Assembly: GCF_036417845.1 (NCBI RefSeq)
Contig: NC_089979.1
Location: forward strand, 51,374,275 to 51,438,274
Origin: Apteryx mantelli
Taxonomy: Eukaryota > Chordata > Aves > Apterygiformes > Apterygidae
Length of the DNA stretch: 64,000 nt
Direction of reading: 5' to 3'
A program made the position numbers and the translations under genes. Within the stretch, counting starts at the first letter, position 1, and every line of letters starts with the position of its first letter. Positions 11,601 to 24,467 of this stretch are shown here, one piece after another. The notes beneath the pieces are model-generated. The model did no database searches, was not told the origin of the DNA, and worked only from the letters and a program-made list of their open reading frames with translations.

Positions 11601-14600
11601 TTTCAGGAAAAATACTATGGCAGCTTTTGTCTCTGACTCAAAACTAGAACAACCAGAAAAATAGTTCATAGTGGCTTTCCCAACATGGGTGCTCAATAAC
11701 TCGACCACTATAAAAAGGCAAAGTGACAAAAATATAGAAATAGTGATACTAGAGTCATGCAAAGCCAGAGCAAAGAGTGTATGGGGGGAAGCAGACTGGA
11801 GCAGGAGTGTGGGGGTATATGTAGAGATGGTAATGGCAAAGTAGCCTGTCACGAGCAGATGGAAAACCAAAATGGGTTCTGCTGTTCGGTCAGTAGTGTG
11901 CGGGCTGCAGCGTGACCTTGTGCCGCCATGAATCTTGCCTGACTTCTGCAGGGCTTTAGGACCACAGGAAGGAAAGGTACAGCAAGGACTGGCTCCAAGT
12001 TAAAAAACAGAGGAGTGATTTTTCTGGCATGCAAGTCTCCAAATGTATAAATGCCATGTCTCTTTTTTTATCCATTTTAAGCCAAATCCAAAACCGGCAG
12101 AAGCTCACTGAAAAGTGTTTATTAACTTTTTGAGCTTTAGCTCACCCTGTCTAACATAGAACATTCTTTAAAAACATCAGCATCAATAATTTGTGGGATG
12201 CTACTTTATCTTCCCCTCATGTCATCTTTTGGCTTCAATTACAGGCTCCAGAAGCACAGATAAGAATTTATTAGCTGGCAGTTCTCAGGAATCAGCATTT
12301 ATAAGATGGTGCCCACAAGCAGAAAATACACTTCTCCAGCTACCTGCCCTTCCTCTTTTCCTTCCAGTGAGTCCTTCCCTCCTTTTCCCTCAGCCATTAT
12401 AAGGTTTGCTTTCCTTGTTTCTTTCTGTCTGCAAGGAGTGGACTTTGGTACATCTACTTTGGTAGATGTCAAGCACTTTATTGAATACTTGTAGGCAATT
12501 GAAATTGTTTCTGAATCTGTAAATAAAATCAACAAATGATGTTACATTAGTAGGAATTTACGCTATAAATCATTCTTTGTGTTCACTTTTTCTATTTTAA
12601 AACATGCACTTAAGATTGTGTTTAAAATTTTTAAGTCGGGAATGTTTGCTTCAAAATAGCATGGCTAATGTAATTTCTCTGTTTCATTCTGCTATTGGTG
12701 TGTGCTATATAGCATTTTCTCCTTTAAGAATAACATCTCCTACTGCCATTTCAAAATGTAATTAGGACTTGGCATATTGAGCTCACAGATCAGAAATCAG
12801 CAATGAAAATGAGAGACCATCAAAAAGTAGTCTTGGTGACTAGTACAAATTGTAATATTTAGCTCCTGCATATGATTTACCAAAGGAATTGCAAGGTAGC
12901 ATCATGTACTCCAGAATTTAGGAGACAGGGAAATTAGCACAAGTGAAGACTTGTGAGCTGTATTATGTGAGCTGCACATAGTAGGTAAGAAAAGGTAGGA
13001 ACAAAACCTCAGATTCCTGTGCAGGCACCACATTCACTACATTGTCTCACCAGATGTTGTGCGAATTCGCTCTTTCTTTGAGATAATGATGAATCAGTAT
13101 GTCAGCAAGTAGTTAGAAAGTCTTTCAGATTAGACAGATCTGAGTCAGTATTCTGCAATCATTATTAAAGATTAAATTGTTTTTTTTGTTCCCCTATAAA
13201 AGTTTCATATCTGGCATTTACGTTGAGGCCAATCCTACAGATTTAGTCCATGAAGAGGCTTCCTGCAAAGTGCTGGAGCTGCCTTAACTCTTTCAGAGTT
13301 CTAATCAGGGAAGCACATTTGTAGCCTAGAGAGTAAATACACAACCTGAACATTTCTAGCTCAGGTTGGGCTCCCTGCTTCTTTCAAAGAAATAAGAGGT
13401 TTATCACCTCTGGTCATAAATACTTATGCATGGTTATTACTCAGCTCCTGTCTATAAATAGACTTTCACCAGGTTTACTAAAAGCAGATTGGAGTGCACC
13501 TAAGCTAAAATAAGATTATCTGCACACAGTCTGGTTTAATAGTGAAATAGTACAATACACGTTTATGTGCTGGCAAGCCCTATGTGTTCACTGCTTTTCA
13601 ACAGGGAAGATGCATTCTGTTAAGCTCATTTTGGTCTCTGCTTTTCTAATGATAGTATCTTTTTTATCTTGTGGAAATTTCTTGTATGACAGTATTTGAG
13701 GACCCTACCATATTGCTTTGAAAAAGACAAATTATCCCCTATATAGTTGGAATATGGGGACACATAGAAGCTAAAACCCAAGTCCAAAGATGCAAATTCA
13801 GTCAGCAGAAACTGTTTAGATGCCTCAGGTTCTTAGTGTAATCCAGAACTTTGAATTATCCAGAACTGCACTTTTATCTTGTCCTGTTGTCTGACTTCTT
13901 TTTTCTTGTTTTTTTTTTTTTTTTCCAGATGTTCCATCCTGGATGTATACAGTAAGATGATGCCATCCTTCTTCACAGACCATCTTTTTCTGAATCTCCT
14001 GTGCATGCTAGATTTTATATTCTCCATCCAGTGTACTCTCTGCCCTATTAACTCACATGATTCATTTATATCAGTTGATGTTCTTTCAGCTTTTTCACGA
14101 TGGCAGGCTGCTATTCCATAGCTTGCTGCACTGTAGTTTAATAGCTACCATTTTACCCAGCATCTATCTATCTACAGTCTTATATCAGGTACATCTTCTC
14201 TTCTGTCAGCCAGCAATCTCATGTACACCACATCTGGACTAAGTTTTTCTTGCACACTGTGCTCTTGAGTTTACTTGACATATTCCCATCATAGAGAGCT
14301 ACTATGAATTCCCCGTTTCCAACAGGGCTCTCAAGGTAACCTGCAATGTCCACAGCCACATTCTCATCAGAGTGCAACACCGAACCACTGAACTTCTGTA
14401 CAGGCTTAAAATACTACCATCTAATTTGATTGATTGGTTTCTCATTGTCTTTCTCAGGGAACATATGTATTGTGGCTGACTTATAAAATGTCATCTTCTA
14501 AAGCAGTGCTTGAGTATTCTAAATATCTCACCTGAATCTTTGCTGCGTAACATAATAGGAAAATCTGGTAGTGGAAAAGACTTCTCCTTAACCCTCTGCA

Positions 14601-17600
14601 TCGGGCCAGTTGTTACAGTTTTGAATAGGAATAGGCTAAACTGTGATCCTTGGTTTAAGTGGGGACTGGCTCATTGAACTGCTTCTCAGTACTGCTGCGC
14701 TCCTGATGTCCAAACGCATGCCTTGGCAGGGTGCACAACTCTCTAGGAACTATGTTTCTGTCTTTTCCAAGTCCATTCTAGCTACAAACATCTTCCTAGC
14801 AACATCTCATGGCTCAACGAGACTGTGGACAAAAGACAAAAAATGTGTATGTGGCTGATGCAAGGCTTAGCTTGGGCAATTCTCACCCTTTATAGAAGAG
14901 AAGTACTAAGCAAAAAGTGCAGGGATGGTGAAAGTCTGGTACCTTTAAACACATTCCCCATTTAGGAGAGGGAAGATTGCAATCTCAAGCCAAAAATATG
15001 AGTCCTAGTCAGTAGCCAGTCTGTGAAAGTTGTGCCAATCCCTCCCAGTCTGGATCTTTGTATATTTAGTAACAAAATGTATCAGGGGCTAGGTCAACCC
15101 TAGAAATAAGACCACTTCTTTGCTATGCAGTTCTCAAGATGAGTCAAGAGAATCACGGTCTGGGCCATGCAGCTGAAGATACAGCTAATTTAAGATTAGC
15201 AAGTTACACTTGACCATTCTCCATTGTGCTGATTACAGAGCCTAATGTATCTTTTTTTTTTTTTACTTAAAGAAATTTACTAATGGGCAATAATAAAAAT
15301 CCATATACTTTATTGTTTTTCTTCTTAATGGATTTCCTTTTTACTCTTGGCTTTCTGTACTTTTCTATAGAGTTGTTCACAGACTTATAGTTCAGAAAGA
15401 AGAAGACAAGTCTTGGTCACGTAATGCCTGCATTTTTGTGCAGAAACATGCATTCCCTTTACTCAGGTAGTACCTACTGACCTGTCAAGCATCTGGGGAA
15501 AAATAAAATGTTTACTCTTGTATTTTTCACCCTCTGTTTTTTTATCTGCTGCCATCAGTGTTATTATTGCTGCTTTTGCCAGTATAATCAGGGAAAACAC
15601 CTATTCACAGACCACTTGCCAAAGTATGTTGAGCAGCTCTCAACAGTAACCACTTCTTTGTGAACTGCTTTTCTTAATAGATTTCCAAAATATTGGTGAG
15701 ATTGGATTGGCTTATGAAATTCATAGTTTGATGCTTTCTTCTCTGCAAGAATTTTCTATGATCTGATTTCTTTTCATAAGGCAGTGCTTCTTCTAGGATC
15801 TGCTTCCAGCAAGCTTTTTATATTTTTAAGCAGTGTTGCTCTCACAAACTTGGATGCTGCCTTGGGTTCACTTCAGCCTTTGCTCAAGGGTGACCATTGT
15901 CTTATCAAGTTTTTCAGTTTTAAATAGAACCTTATGTTTAAATGTGGGAAGGAGCTAGATCTTCAGCAGTACAAACTGAGGGGGGTCCGTTGATGTTTCC
16001 AGTGTTGTATCAATTTATTCCAGCTGAGGATCAGGTGCAAATGTTACCAAGAATTCAAACTGGTGCAGGTCAAGAGCGTTAAGATTTAATTTGGGGGACA
16101 CAGGAAAGACAGTGAATTTAGAACAAATCCCATGTGAAAATGTAGAGAATTTAATGGAAAATACCTTTGCTATATTTTTAAGCACAATTACAGATTTCCG
16201 TAACACAGCTATAATACACCACGAAAAATCTGAATGGCTTAAAAAGTCTATGGAAGAGTTATAACTATTATAAATCTCTAATTTTTTGTAAATAACAATT
16301 GTTTTCATCCCTGTTAATTGTTATAGGACCCTTTCATAAGAGATATGATAGTACTAGCTTCTTAGCTCTGCTGTGATATTATTTTCTAGTTTGGGCGTTT
16401 CTTCAGACAGTTATGGCCCTTTGGTTCTTTAGCTAAGATCTTTCCTTTCACTTAGTGGACTAATTTTTCTCCAAGTACAGCATAAGACAGAGACATTGAA
16501 CCGCTTTGCTGTAGCCAGGAACTCAAATATTAAGTTTTGTCCCTAGCAACATAAGTTTTGATATCACATGGCAGAGTAGGACTCCAGTGCTATGTGTATC
16601 AAGGGATATCATATGGGAAACTATTGGGAGCGGAAAAATTCCTCCTGATTATCTTCATCATCTTAGTGTTTGTATGTTATCTGGAGAGAAAGGCTGATAT
16701 GAGATATGCCATACTCGTACACATGTAGTCTACCTCTAGCATGTACACAGACTACTGTCAAATTTATTTATGCCCTGCCACACCCTTGCCCTCAGCCCAT
16801 GGTCCCTAGTCACTCCCTTTGAGGACTCCCACTCTTTCCAAGTGAGGATAAAACCAGTCTACCATGTCACTTGTACTGAACGGGATAAGCCGTTTCAGAG
16901 TGTCTGGGCCCTGAAAGTTATACACTGTGATGGCTTGTGTTGTTGTTGGACAAGGCTTTTGGGACAGACAAGAAATAACCAAACCTACATAGGCTTAGGA
17001 TAGTGACTGGAATTTGGCCCAATTTCTTAATTTAAGTTTATTCTGTCTTTGTTAGTAAACGTACGAACAGCTTCCACTTAGAAGAATAGGAGCCAATTAT
17101 ATACTGCGGAGAAAAAACAGCTAACCCTAGGTAAGATGTTGTGCAGCACATGGGATATGTCATGTATTGCTCTCAGACTCATGCGGTATATATGTTCTCA
17201 GACCCATGTTACCTCCCACAATAGAATTATATACAACAGTACAGAAACAATACTCAGGAAGAATGGCCGTGATGAGTTCATTTCCACATGAATTTATATT
17301 TCAAGAGCTCCACTGCCCATCAGGTTTATGTTCTCCAGATTGCATTTTCATTATCAGCACCAGCATCAGTCACTAGTTAAGTGCTACACATGGAATTAGA
17401 AAGCCTGCAAAGACAAAGCACCTGAATGCAGGATCATTGGCCTTTCTCTCTTTGGCTGAGCAGATGGAAATAGGTAAACAGTTAACTTCAGACTGAGTCA
17501 TAAAATCAACATATACAGAGGATAAGCAAGAAGAGGAAAAGGAAATGTTAGCTGAAGCAAACATGCAGTCACCATCTGGACACAGTGTACTAAAGCACTA

Positions 17601-19524
17601 AAACTTCAGGAGGGCAAAATTCCAAAACTTGGGAGGGGAAGGATAAAAAATTTTAAATCATGATGCACAATCTGTATAGACGCTAACATATAAGTGCTTA
17701 AGTTCAGCTATACAAAGGGTGAAATGCATTTGCACAAAAGTGAAGAAGATGGTATACTGGTGCTTATACTTGGGGACTGGAAGTTATAGTCTTAGATGGC
17801 AGTTGTAGTCCTTCATAAAGTTCCTAGACAATCTCTGTGGCTAAAAGCATTAATTTGCTGGGAACAAATGGAAAAGAGGAAACACAAAAGCTACAGCAAA
17901 TTCATTCAAACACTCAAATGAAGATTTGTGGAAATGATTATGTACTATTTATTCAAGTGCAATGCTAACTTCCCTTTGATTCCTGGGTCACTAACCCAGA
18001 CATCAGTTAGATGGTCCACATGAAATAAGTTAATGATACTCGCACGGTTCCTAACAGCTAGATATACTTTCACCAGCTTATACCAGCAAACTTGGTACAA
18101 AATGATCTATCATAACATGCCTCAGCAAAAGGATCATGGAGTGAAAAGAAAGACTCAGGGTAATATCTCCCTAAAATGTGAACATGTAAGGAAAACTACT
18201 TCTATTTTAAGATCAACTTTTCCCTTTTAAAGTCTAGTTTTGTAAATTCTATGCTCTTTTTTTAAAAGGTTTATGGGATATACATAAATATTTGATAAAG
18301 TTTACCTGAAAAGTTTTCAGGATTTGTTTCTAAAATCATCTTTACTATTTCTGTTACTGTCATTATTCTTTTCTAAGAGTACCTCCCAAACTAAAGAGTA
18401 ACTCAAAACACATTATTTGCATAATAGGTTTAGTAGAATGGGTCTGTATTTTTATAAACATATTGCAGAAACAAGAAATAGTCCCTCCGGCAGGTTAGGC
18501 TACAGTTTAGCAATGGACAGATTAATGTAAATGCTAGGCCAGACACATCTTAAATTATTCTCTTGCTTCTTTTCAAATGAAACCAATGCGTAAAGGTACA
18601 TTATTAAAAATATACTGCTTTGCTGTAATTCTGAAATGCCGGGCTGACCATTCAGCTCTTCCATTGCCCCAAGTACAGTTCTCTGCGCAAGCACTCATCA
18701 GAGTTTGAACCTAGTCCAAACATTGACAACTTCAGCACAGAGCCCCACTGCCTGTGATAAAGGAGTAACTGGCAGCACTGCTATTCATTGCATGGGCCAG
18801 CCATTGAGAAGAACCTCTTTTTGACAGCATTTTACAGACTTATCTTCAGGGTTACTAAAATCTCTTATTGACCCTTAAATGGAAGCTGGTTGAGGACAGC
18901 GATGAAGGCAGAGCAGTCATGGAGAAAGACATCATGGGAAACTGCCTTCAGAAGGATCTTATGCAAACCGGTCAGAGTCCATCGCTGTGTCGGGCGGAGG
19001 TCTGTGTTACACACCTACAACCAGCTGGCCCTTGGATTATTAAACAGGGCAGACCTCTGTTGGATTCCTTGAAGCAATGTAGACAAAGCACATTTTTCTT
19101 CCAAAAGGCAGTGCTATTTAAGGGGTAGGAACTGTGATCTGTTATACACAGACTTGCTTTCTGTTCCCAGTTCTGTCTGTGAGATACTGGGAATGAAACG
19201 TATGTCCTAGCCTAGGTGCGTAAGGAACCTGGCACTGCCAACTGATGTAGGTAGAATTAAGGATGGAAGTCCATGGAAGAGCTGTAATGTGAATGTGTGA
19301 TTTTTTTGCAGTACACAGCTTTATTTATGGTACATAGCTTAGTATTTGTTCCTCTGGCCCCAAAAGAGACTCTAGCTAAGAAGCCTGAGGGATGCTTAGA
19401 GGAGAGAGCGTGTAGAGAGCCCTGTGTGACTAGGGTTGGCTTTGGGACTGAATGAGCAGTAAACTTCCAAAATGCTATGTGAAATATTTGCAGATGATCT
19501 ATTTCAGCTGTTTGTGTTTCAGTC

Positions 19525-19690
19525 AAATGTGGAATCTAATCCTGAGCCTCCTATAAGCTTCCTGTGTGATTTTGGAAAAAAAATTGCTTTAATTTCCGTA
19601 GTTCCCTCTTGAATAACAGGGATAACAATATGACTTAAAAAAAAACCCAAACCTTTAAAGTCTTTACATAAAAAGTGCAATATACAATTT
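19525..19690 (+). repeat. MIR-like SINE relic
   Basis: It reads like a decayed MIR: a 'cctgtgtgattttgg' box, an imperfect 'cagttccctcttgaataaca' box and 'gggataacaatatgactt', in the MIR order and spacing, followed by a tail with a degraded 'aaagtgcaatata'. Assignment is by motif order only. Confidence 0.5.
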
Positions 19691-22649
19691 GAAGATTATG
19701 GTGCCCCTGGTAATTGTAAACTTAGCAGTCACTCAATATGTTAGATTAATTTTCTCTGTACTTTGCAGTATTCCATTTTCCATCCAAATTACATTAGGTT
19801 CTTTGTTCTTTGTGCAACAAAAACATCGACCAAACCAGGTAAGATTCCTTGAAGAATCACTGCATAAGGGCTTCCCAACACCTCAAATCAGTCTCATAGA
19901 AGAGGGTGCTAATGTACTCGAAAGGAGTTACAGCAGGAATTAACTTGATGCAGTCCTGTGAATTAATCCTAGGAGTTGCACTGTATGGTTTCTGATTCCG
20001 GTATCCCAAACATCAAGTCTTCTGACGTTTTTTCTATGCAGTAATCTACTCTGTATGTTACTGAAATCTTTGTCCATGGAGTGCTAGCAAGAATACCATT
20101 TTTGGCTTGAAACGAACAGCATCTTTTTCATTCATAAATAGATTAGGTGACTACATGCCACCTCAATATTACGGCTGTGAGGCACCTAGTATGTGTGTGT
20201 GCCTGTGCATTTTTACAATGACATGTTGATGGATGTGTACTGGCACTTTTGTGATTTAAGACTGTCTGCACTCACAGTTGAATGCAGGCTGTAAAATATC
20301 CTCTAAATAATTCATCTAAATAATTTTGAAACTCCTCTCAGATCTTCCGCTACTCCCATTTTTAAGAATGTTTTTCCAAAAATATCTTAAAAGAAAGTTA
20401 GAATAACAGCAATATATTGCACTTGAATTAATGTCACCTCATGATGTCCTAGCATTTAGCAAGCAAAGGTTAGCCAATTTCATAACCAATAATCCATTTG
20501 AGACATGCAGCTATTTTTATGTGCGGTTGAGTGTTTCACATGAGATATGCAGTGCTGTTCTTATTTAAAGGAGGAAGCCCAGATCTTCAACCCTAAGTGC
20601 CTGGGAAGGAACCATAGGCCATTAAAGTTGCAACCAAGAAGCAGCCGAGGATTCCCTCAGGCAGAAGAATACTTTCAGGTGATATAATGTGCTAATTTTG
20701 GAATGATTCATACTCCCAAGCAGAGGATGGGCATGGCCAGGCACTCCAGGATGTACTGCTCATGTTGCACAGGTATAGCATGCTTGGAAAGTGTCAAGTT
20801 TATTGTGCATGTTTTATAACCATGAATTTGCCTGTGCACAGTGCATCCTGAAAAGGTTGGGTTCACTGTGTTTGTGGAGAGAGCTGGTGGAGCACACATA
20901 TGATAAGTCTAGCATGTGGACTGCATGTGAGCTACAAAGTCAACCTGTAAAGCACAGTAGGCAGGCCCAGGATTTCCAGACACTTTGTGGCCCATTTGTA
21001 GTTATTGCAGGACATCTATAAGTCCCTGGCAAATATTGAGACTTTCAAAATTCTCACTGGATGAGAAAACAAACAGGAGAAGAGGGAGGAGCAGTGGCAC
21101 AAGGCTTTGGCTACTTTTCAGCCAGCAGAGTGGGCCAGAGTGGATGTTGGGCCAACATGCTGTAAAGTCTTTCTTCTACACCAAAGATGGCACTGTAGTG
21201 TGGAGATACCTGAGCTACCAGGAGCAATCTGCTTTGGACAGCACAGGCTGTCTACATTAGCAAGTAGTGGAGACTAATAGGGATAGATCTGGAGAACAAA
21301 ACAGTTGGTGCTGAGGACCTGAAGTCCAGTCTGTACCCATTTCAAGTTCTTTTTTTTTTCTCTTCTTTTTTTACTTCAGATTAGCTGTTGTTCAATCCCA
21401 GGACATGAATGCCCATTTGCAGCTGCAGTCCTTCAAGTCTGCTCCTGGAGAATTTCTTCCAGTTTCATTTCATTCACAAAGAAACCAGTTTGCATGCTGC
21501 ATGGTCAATCCCCAATATGAACAACAACACAGAAAGAAGAGACCATCAGGAGATTTGCTTCAGAGGTGTACTCCTGATCCCGACTAAAACACTAATGTAG
21601 ATATGCCCACAAAGGGTCCAGAGGTCAGGCAAAGAGAAAGAAGTTTTAGAGCTGCTGTCTTCTTGTGTGCTGAACATGCTGCTGGTGAAAACTGACATGC
21701 AAGAAAGTTCAGCTGATGTTTTCAAAAGTAGCCTTTGACCTGGCTGTCTGCATATTGGGTTACAAGATGAGAGAGCATGCAGAACCCAAAATAAGGAGCT
21801 ATTTTTGAAGATACTAGTGCAAAAGGCTTGCCCAAATCTACATGGTAAGTCATAAGCAGAAATACACAACAATCTTCTAAAAGGTGATGATTCACCTTTT
21901 TAAATTTGCACAGAGAGAACTAGAGTAGTAAAGAGGATTCATTTCTTTAGTAAAATAGAAATACAATCTATTCTTCACAGTAGCCTTCCCTTTTTATCCA
22001 GCATATTCAATAAGTTTTCATTTGTAACCTTATAAAACATTCCTATTGTTGACTGAGTAAATAGGCTTCAAAATTTGTAACTGAAACTGCTAAAAATTAC
22101 TCCAATTAAATTTTTAAACTACCTTGTCTTTTTAATCACTGAATAAAGTAATTTATTTCTGAAAAAGTAAACAAACCCATTTATATTTTTGAATATTTAA
22201 ATCACTAAATATTCATGACAGTACATGTTACGAGAAGGAAGACAATGCAAACAGACCTGAAATCTATAACATTATATTAAGATCTCCACCTTCTCTCTCT
22301 TAAAACTTTGTAAAAAATAAGTTACAGTCAGGGAATAAATCTCACAGGCTCCCAGCAAATGGGAAACAAATGTATCAACACTATAGACATACTGCTGTAC
22401 AGGAAATACAAAAAGTTAGAGCGGAAACACATTTGCCAACGCAACATGTCCTGGGTTATATGGCTTTGGGACAGATGCAGTGGATAATACAACCAGCAGT
22501 ACTGAGCTCTGGAGTCTAGCAAATGTCATAGTCAAAGTCAGCTATGGGTCCTCGAGATGGGGCAGCATCCCAGGTCTGAGCTCACTGAAGTCAAAATACG
22601 TACGCTAACCACCTTACTCTGCTGAAATACATATGTCTGTTTACTTAAG

Positions 22650-22735
22650 CAACAACAAATTTATATTGCGCTTTATCAGCGTTTCTAAACACTTCATGGA
22701 TGATAGCCTGTTGATAGCTATTTTTTAAAACAAAT
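22650..22735. repeat. possible ancient SINE/L2-like 3' fragment
   Basis: The stretch 'aatttatattgcgctttatc' followed by a weak 'aaacacttcat' resembles the 3' tail shared by some old amniote MIR/L2-type repeats. It is short and diverged; a repeat-library search would be needed to support it. Confidence 0.25.
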
Positions 22736-24237
22736 AGAAATGTATATATATGTTTGCATAAAAACTCATGTTTGGATCAATATTGCAAAGTGAATGTTTT
22801 GGCTAACCAAAATTTTGGCCACTTTTTTTAATTCTCTCTGGATAGATAGGCCTGAACTGTTCTGGCTTAGATGAGGTTTGTCTATGAGTTACACAAAAGG
22901 GTTTTCTGTAATAATTACACCTGGACTAGTAATGATTCTTGGGTTAGATTGCTAAGATTTCAATTATATTAACAATAAATTCTTGGCTGTATAAATATAA
23001 GGTGTGTTTCCTCTTTGCCCATAAACAGGATTTTGAGTGTAACAATAGATAGAGATGTGCACCAAGAAAGATAGTTCCAAAATGCTCTCTGGGATAACTT
23101 TTCAAAGGGTCTCCAAAACAGCACATAGCTAATGTACATGCTCAACACTTCTCACACATTACTGCATCTGAATATGAAAACAGCCACCTGAAAGCAGAAT
23201 CACAGCACAGCATATGCAGCTGAAAATAGGTGGCAGTTTCGGATTTTGTGGGCAAATTAAGAAAGGCACTTACAATCTTTGTTCCTTAATATATAAAATA
23301 AATGCAGCCCAAAAGAAAAACTGTATTGTATTACTCTCCCTCTTTGTAGCTCATCCAGAGAATTCTTTGTTTTTTCTTTGTCAGAGAACGAACTTTTTTG
23401 GCTGTCAACTGTTATATGGTTGGCATATTATTCAAGATAGATTAAATAAATACAGGGATTTTCCAGGGGTGAGGCAGGGAGTGTGTACAGATTACTAATA
23501 TTTTCCTCCATCAATGGGCAAGCATAGCTGTGCAGCTGGATCAGAGCAAGAATGACTCTTAACTATGCAATCTATTGAGTTTATCCAGTATTTTTAAGCT
23601 TCAGAAACAATCAGAACAATCACCTGTATTTATATGATCCTTGCAGTAATTAAGGTTGGGGTCACACCAGGCCATGCACTCTAAAATGAGCTTATGCTAT
23701 GAGCAGCTCTCATCTGCTTGCCTACAGTTTGTTTTACTGTATGCACAGATGAATTTTGCCTCAGGAAGAAAATCTGCAGACAATCTCCACTTACAGATTT
23801 GCAGAATAAACTACTTGGATCTTACTGCAAATATATTTATTCTCTCAATGCACACGCATAATTGTCTTATGAATGGGATTTATGCGTGCACATCAAAAGA
23901 ACAAAACCCCTAAGGGCTCGGTTTAAACCAGCAATAGCAAAGAAATTCAGGAATCTCCCACCAGAGCATGCCCCGTTTTGCCTACTTTGTATCACGCCAA
24001 CTTTCAATGAAATCTGCCGCAGCCAGGCAAAACAAGACACGTTTGGGACAGTGTTTCAGCACCGGCTTTATAGCTGTTCAGTTTTACAGGTTTAAAATTA
24101 AGCCTTTGAGAACTTGCTCGCTTCCTAACGCTGCCGCATCCTCAGTGCGAGACAGCGTCGGGGACAGCTGGACGCGCACAGGCTGGGGGGAAACCCGCTC
24201 CCTCTCCCGTGCGTTTCGGGTGCCGCTCCAGCGTGAC

Positions 24238-24269
24238 TATATATATATACATATATATATATATATAAA
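24238..24269 (+). promoter_or_regulatory. ANKRD29: TA microsatellite ending in a TATAAA box
   Basis: An alternating TA tract with a single C interruption at 24250, ending in TATAAA at 24264-24269, 187 bp before the start codon. Embedded in an otherwise GC-rich island, it is well placed to be the TATA box of ANKRD29, but a coincidental simple repeat is also possible. Confidence 0.5.
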
Positions 24270-24323
24270 CCACTTCAGAATAATGCTGTTCGACTCGCGG
24301 GCACGAACGCCTGCAGGCGGCCC

Positions 24324-24389
24324 CGCTCCGCCCCGCGCTCCACCCCGCGCAGCGCCGTGGCACTGCGCGGGACGGAGCGGGGCGGAGCG
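24324..24389. repeat. Nested GC-rich inverted repeat (hairpin)
   Basis: Outer arms CGCTCCGCCCCGC (24324-24336) and GCGGGGCGGAGCG (24377-24389) are perfect 13-bp complements. Inner arms CCCGCGCAG (24344-24352) and CTGCGCGGG (24363-24371) are perfect 9-bp complements, and inside them GCC and GGC (24354-24356, 24359-24361) can pair again. The short spacers between arms are 24337-24343 and 24372-24376. If the gene starts near 24295 this is in the 5'UTR. Confidence 0.85.
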
Positions 24390-24437
24390 CGGAGCTGCGT
24401 GGAGCTGCGTGGAGCTGCGCGGGGCGGGGCGGGGCGG
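24388..24437 (+). repeat. Short tandem repeats before the ANKRD29 start codon
   Basis: Three 10-bp units of the GGAGCTGCGT type (24391-24420, the last ending in C) run into three GGGGC units up to about 24437. These are simple GC-rich repeats of the promoter/5'UTR. Confidence 0.75.
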
Positions 24438-24455
24438 CGCGCTGCGAGGTGCACG

Positions 24456-24467
24456 ATGTCGTTCAAG
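24456..24467 (+). CDS. ANKRD29: ANKRD29 coding exon 1 (MSFK)
   Basis: A four-codon coding part, ATG TCG TTC AAG, followed at once by the donor GTGAGC. Context is A at -3 and T at +4. The codons before it in frame read R-C-T with no upstream ATG nearby; the human protein as I recall has three extra residues, M-C-R, at this place, so the initiator here is the second of the two mammalian Met codons. Identified because exon 2 begins with KETPLANAAFWAA, which in the family follows MSFK. Confidence 0.88.

Larger units (their letters stand above)
8961..24100. other. Intergenic DNA between LAMA3 and ANKRD29
   Basis: About 15 kb of AT-rich sequence between two divergent promoters. Open frames are short, overlap on both strands and show no domain. 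A MIR-like relic lies at about 19525-19690. I see no tRNA, rRNA, retroviral long terminal repeat or exon I can defend. Enhancers or a divergent non-coding transcript could be here but cannot be recognised by reading. Confidence 0.6.
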
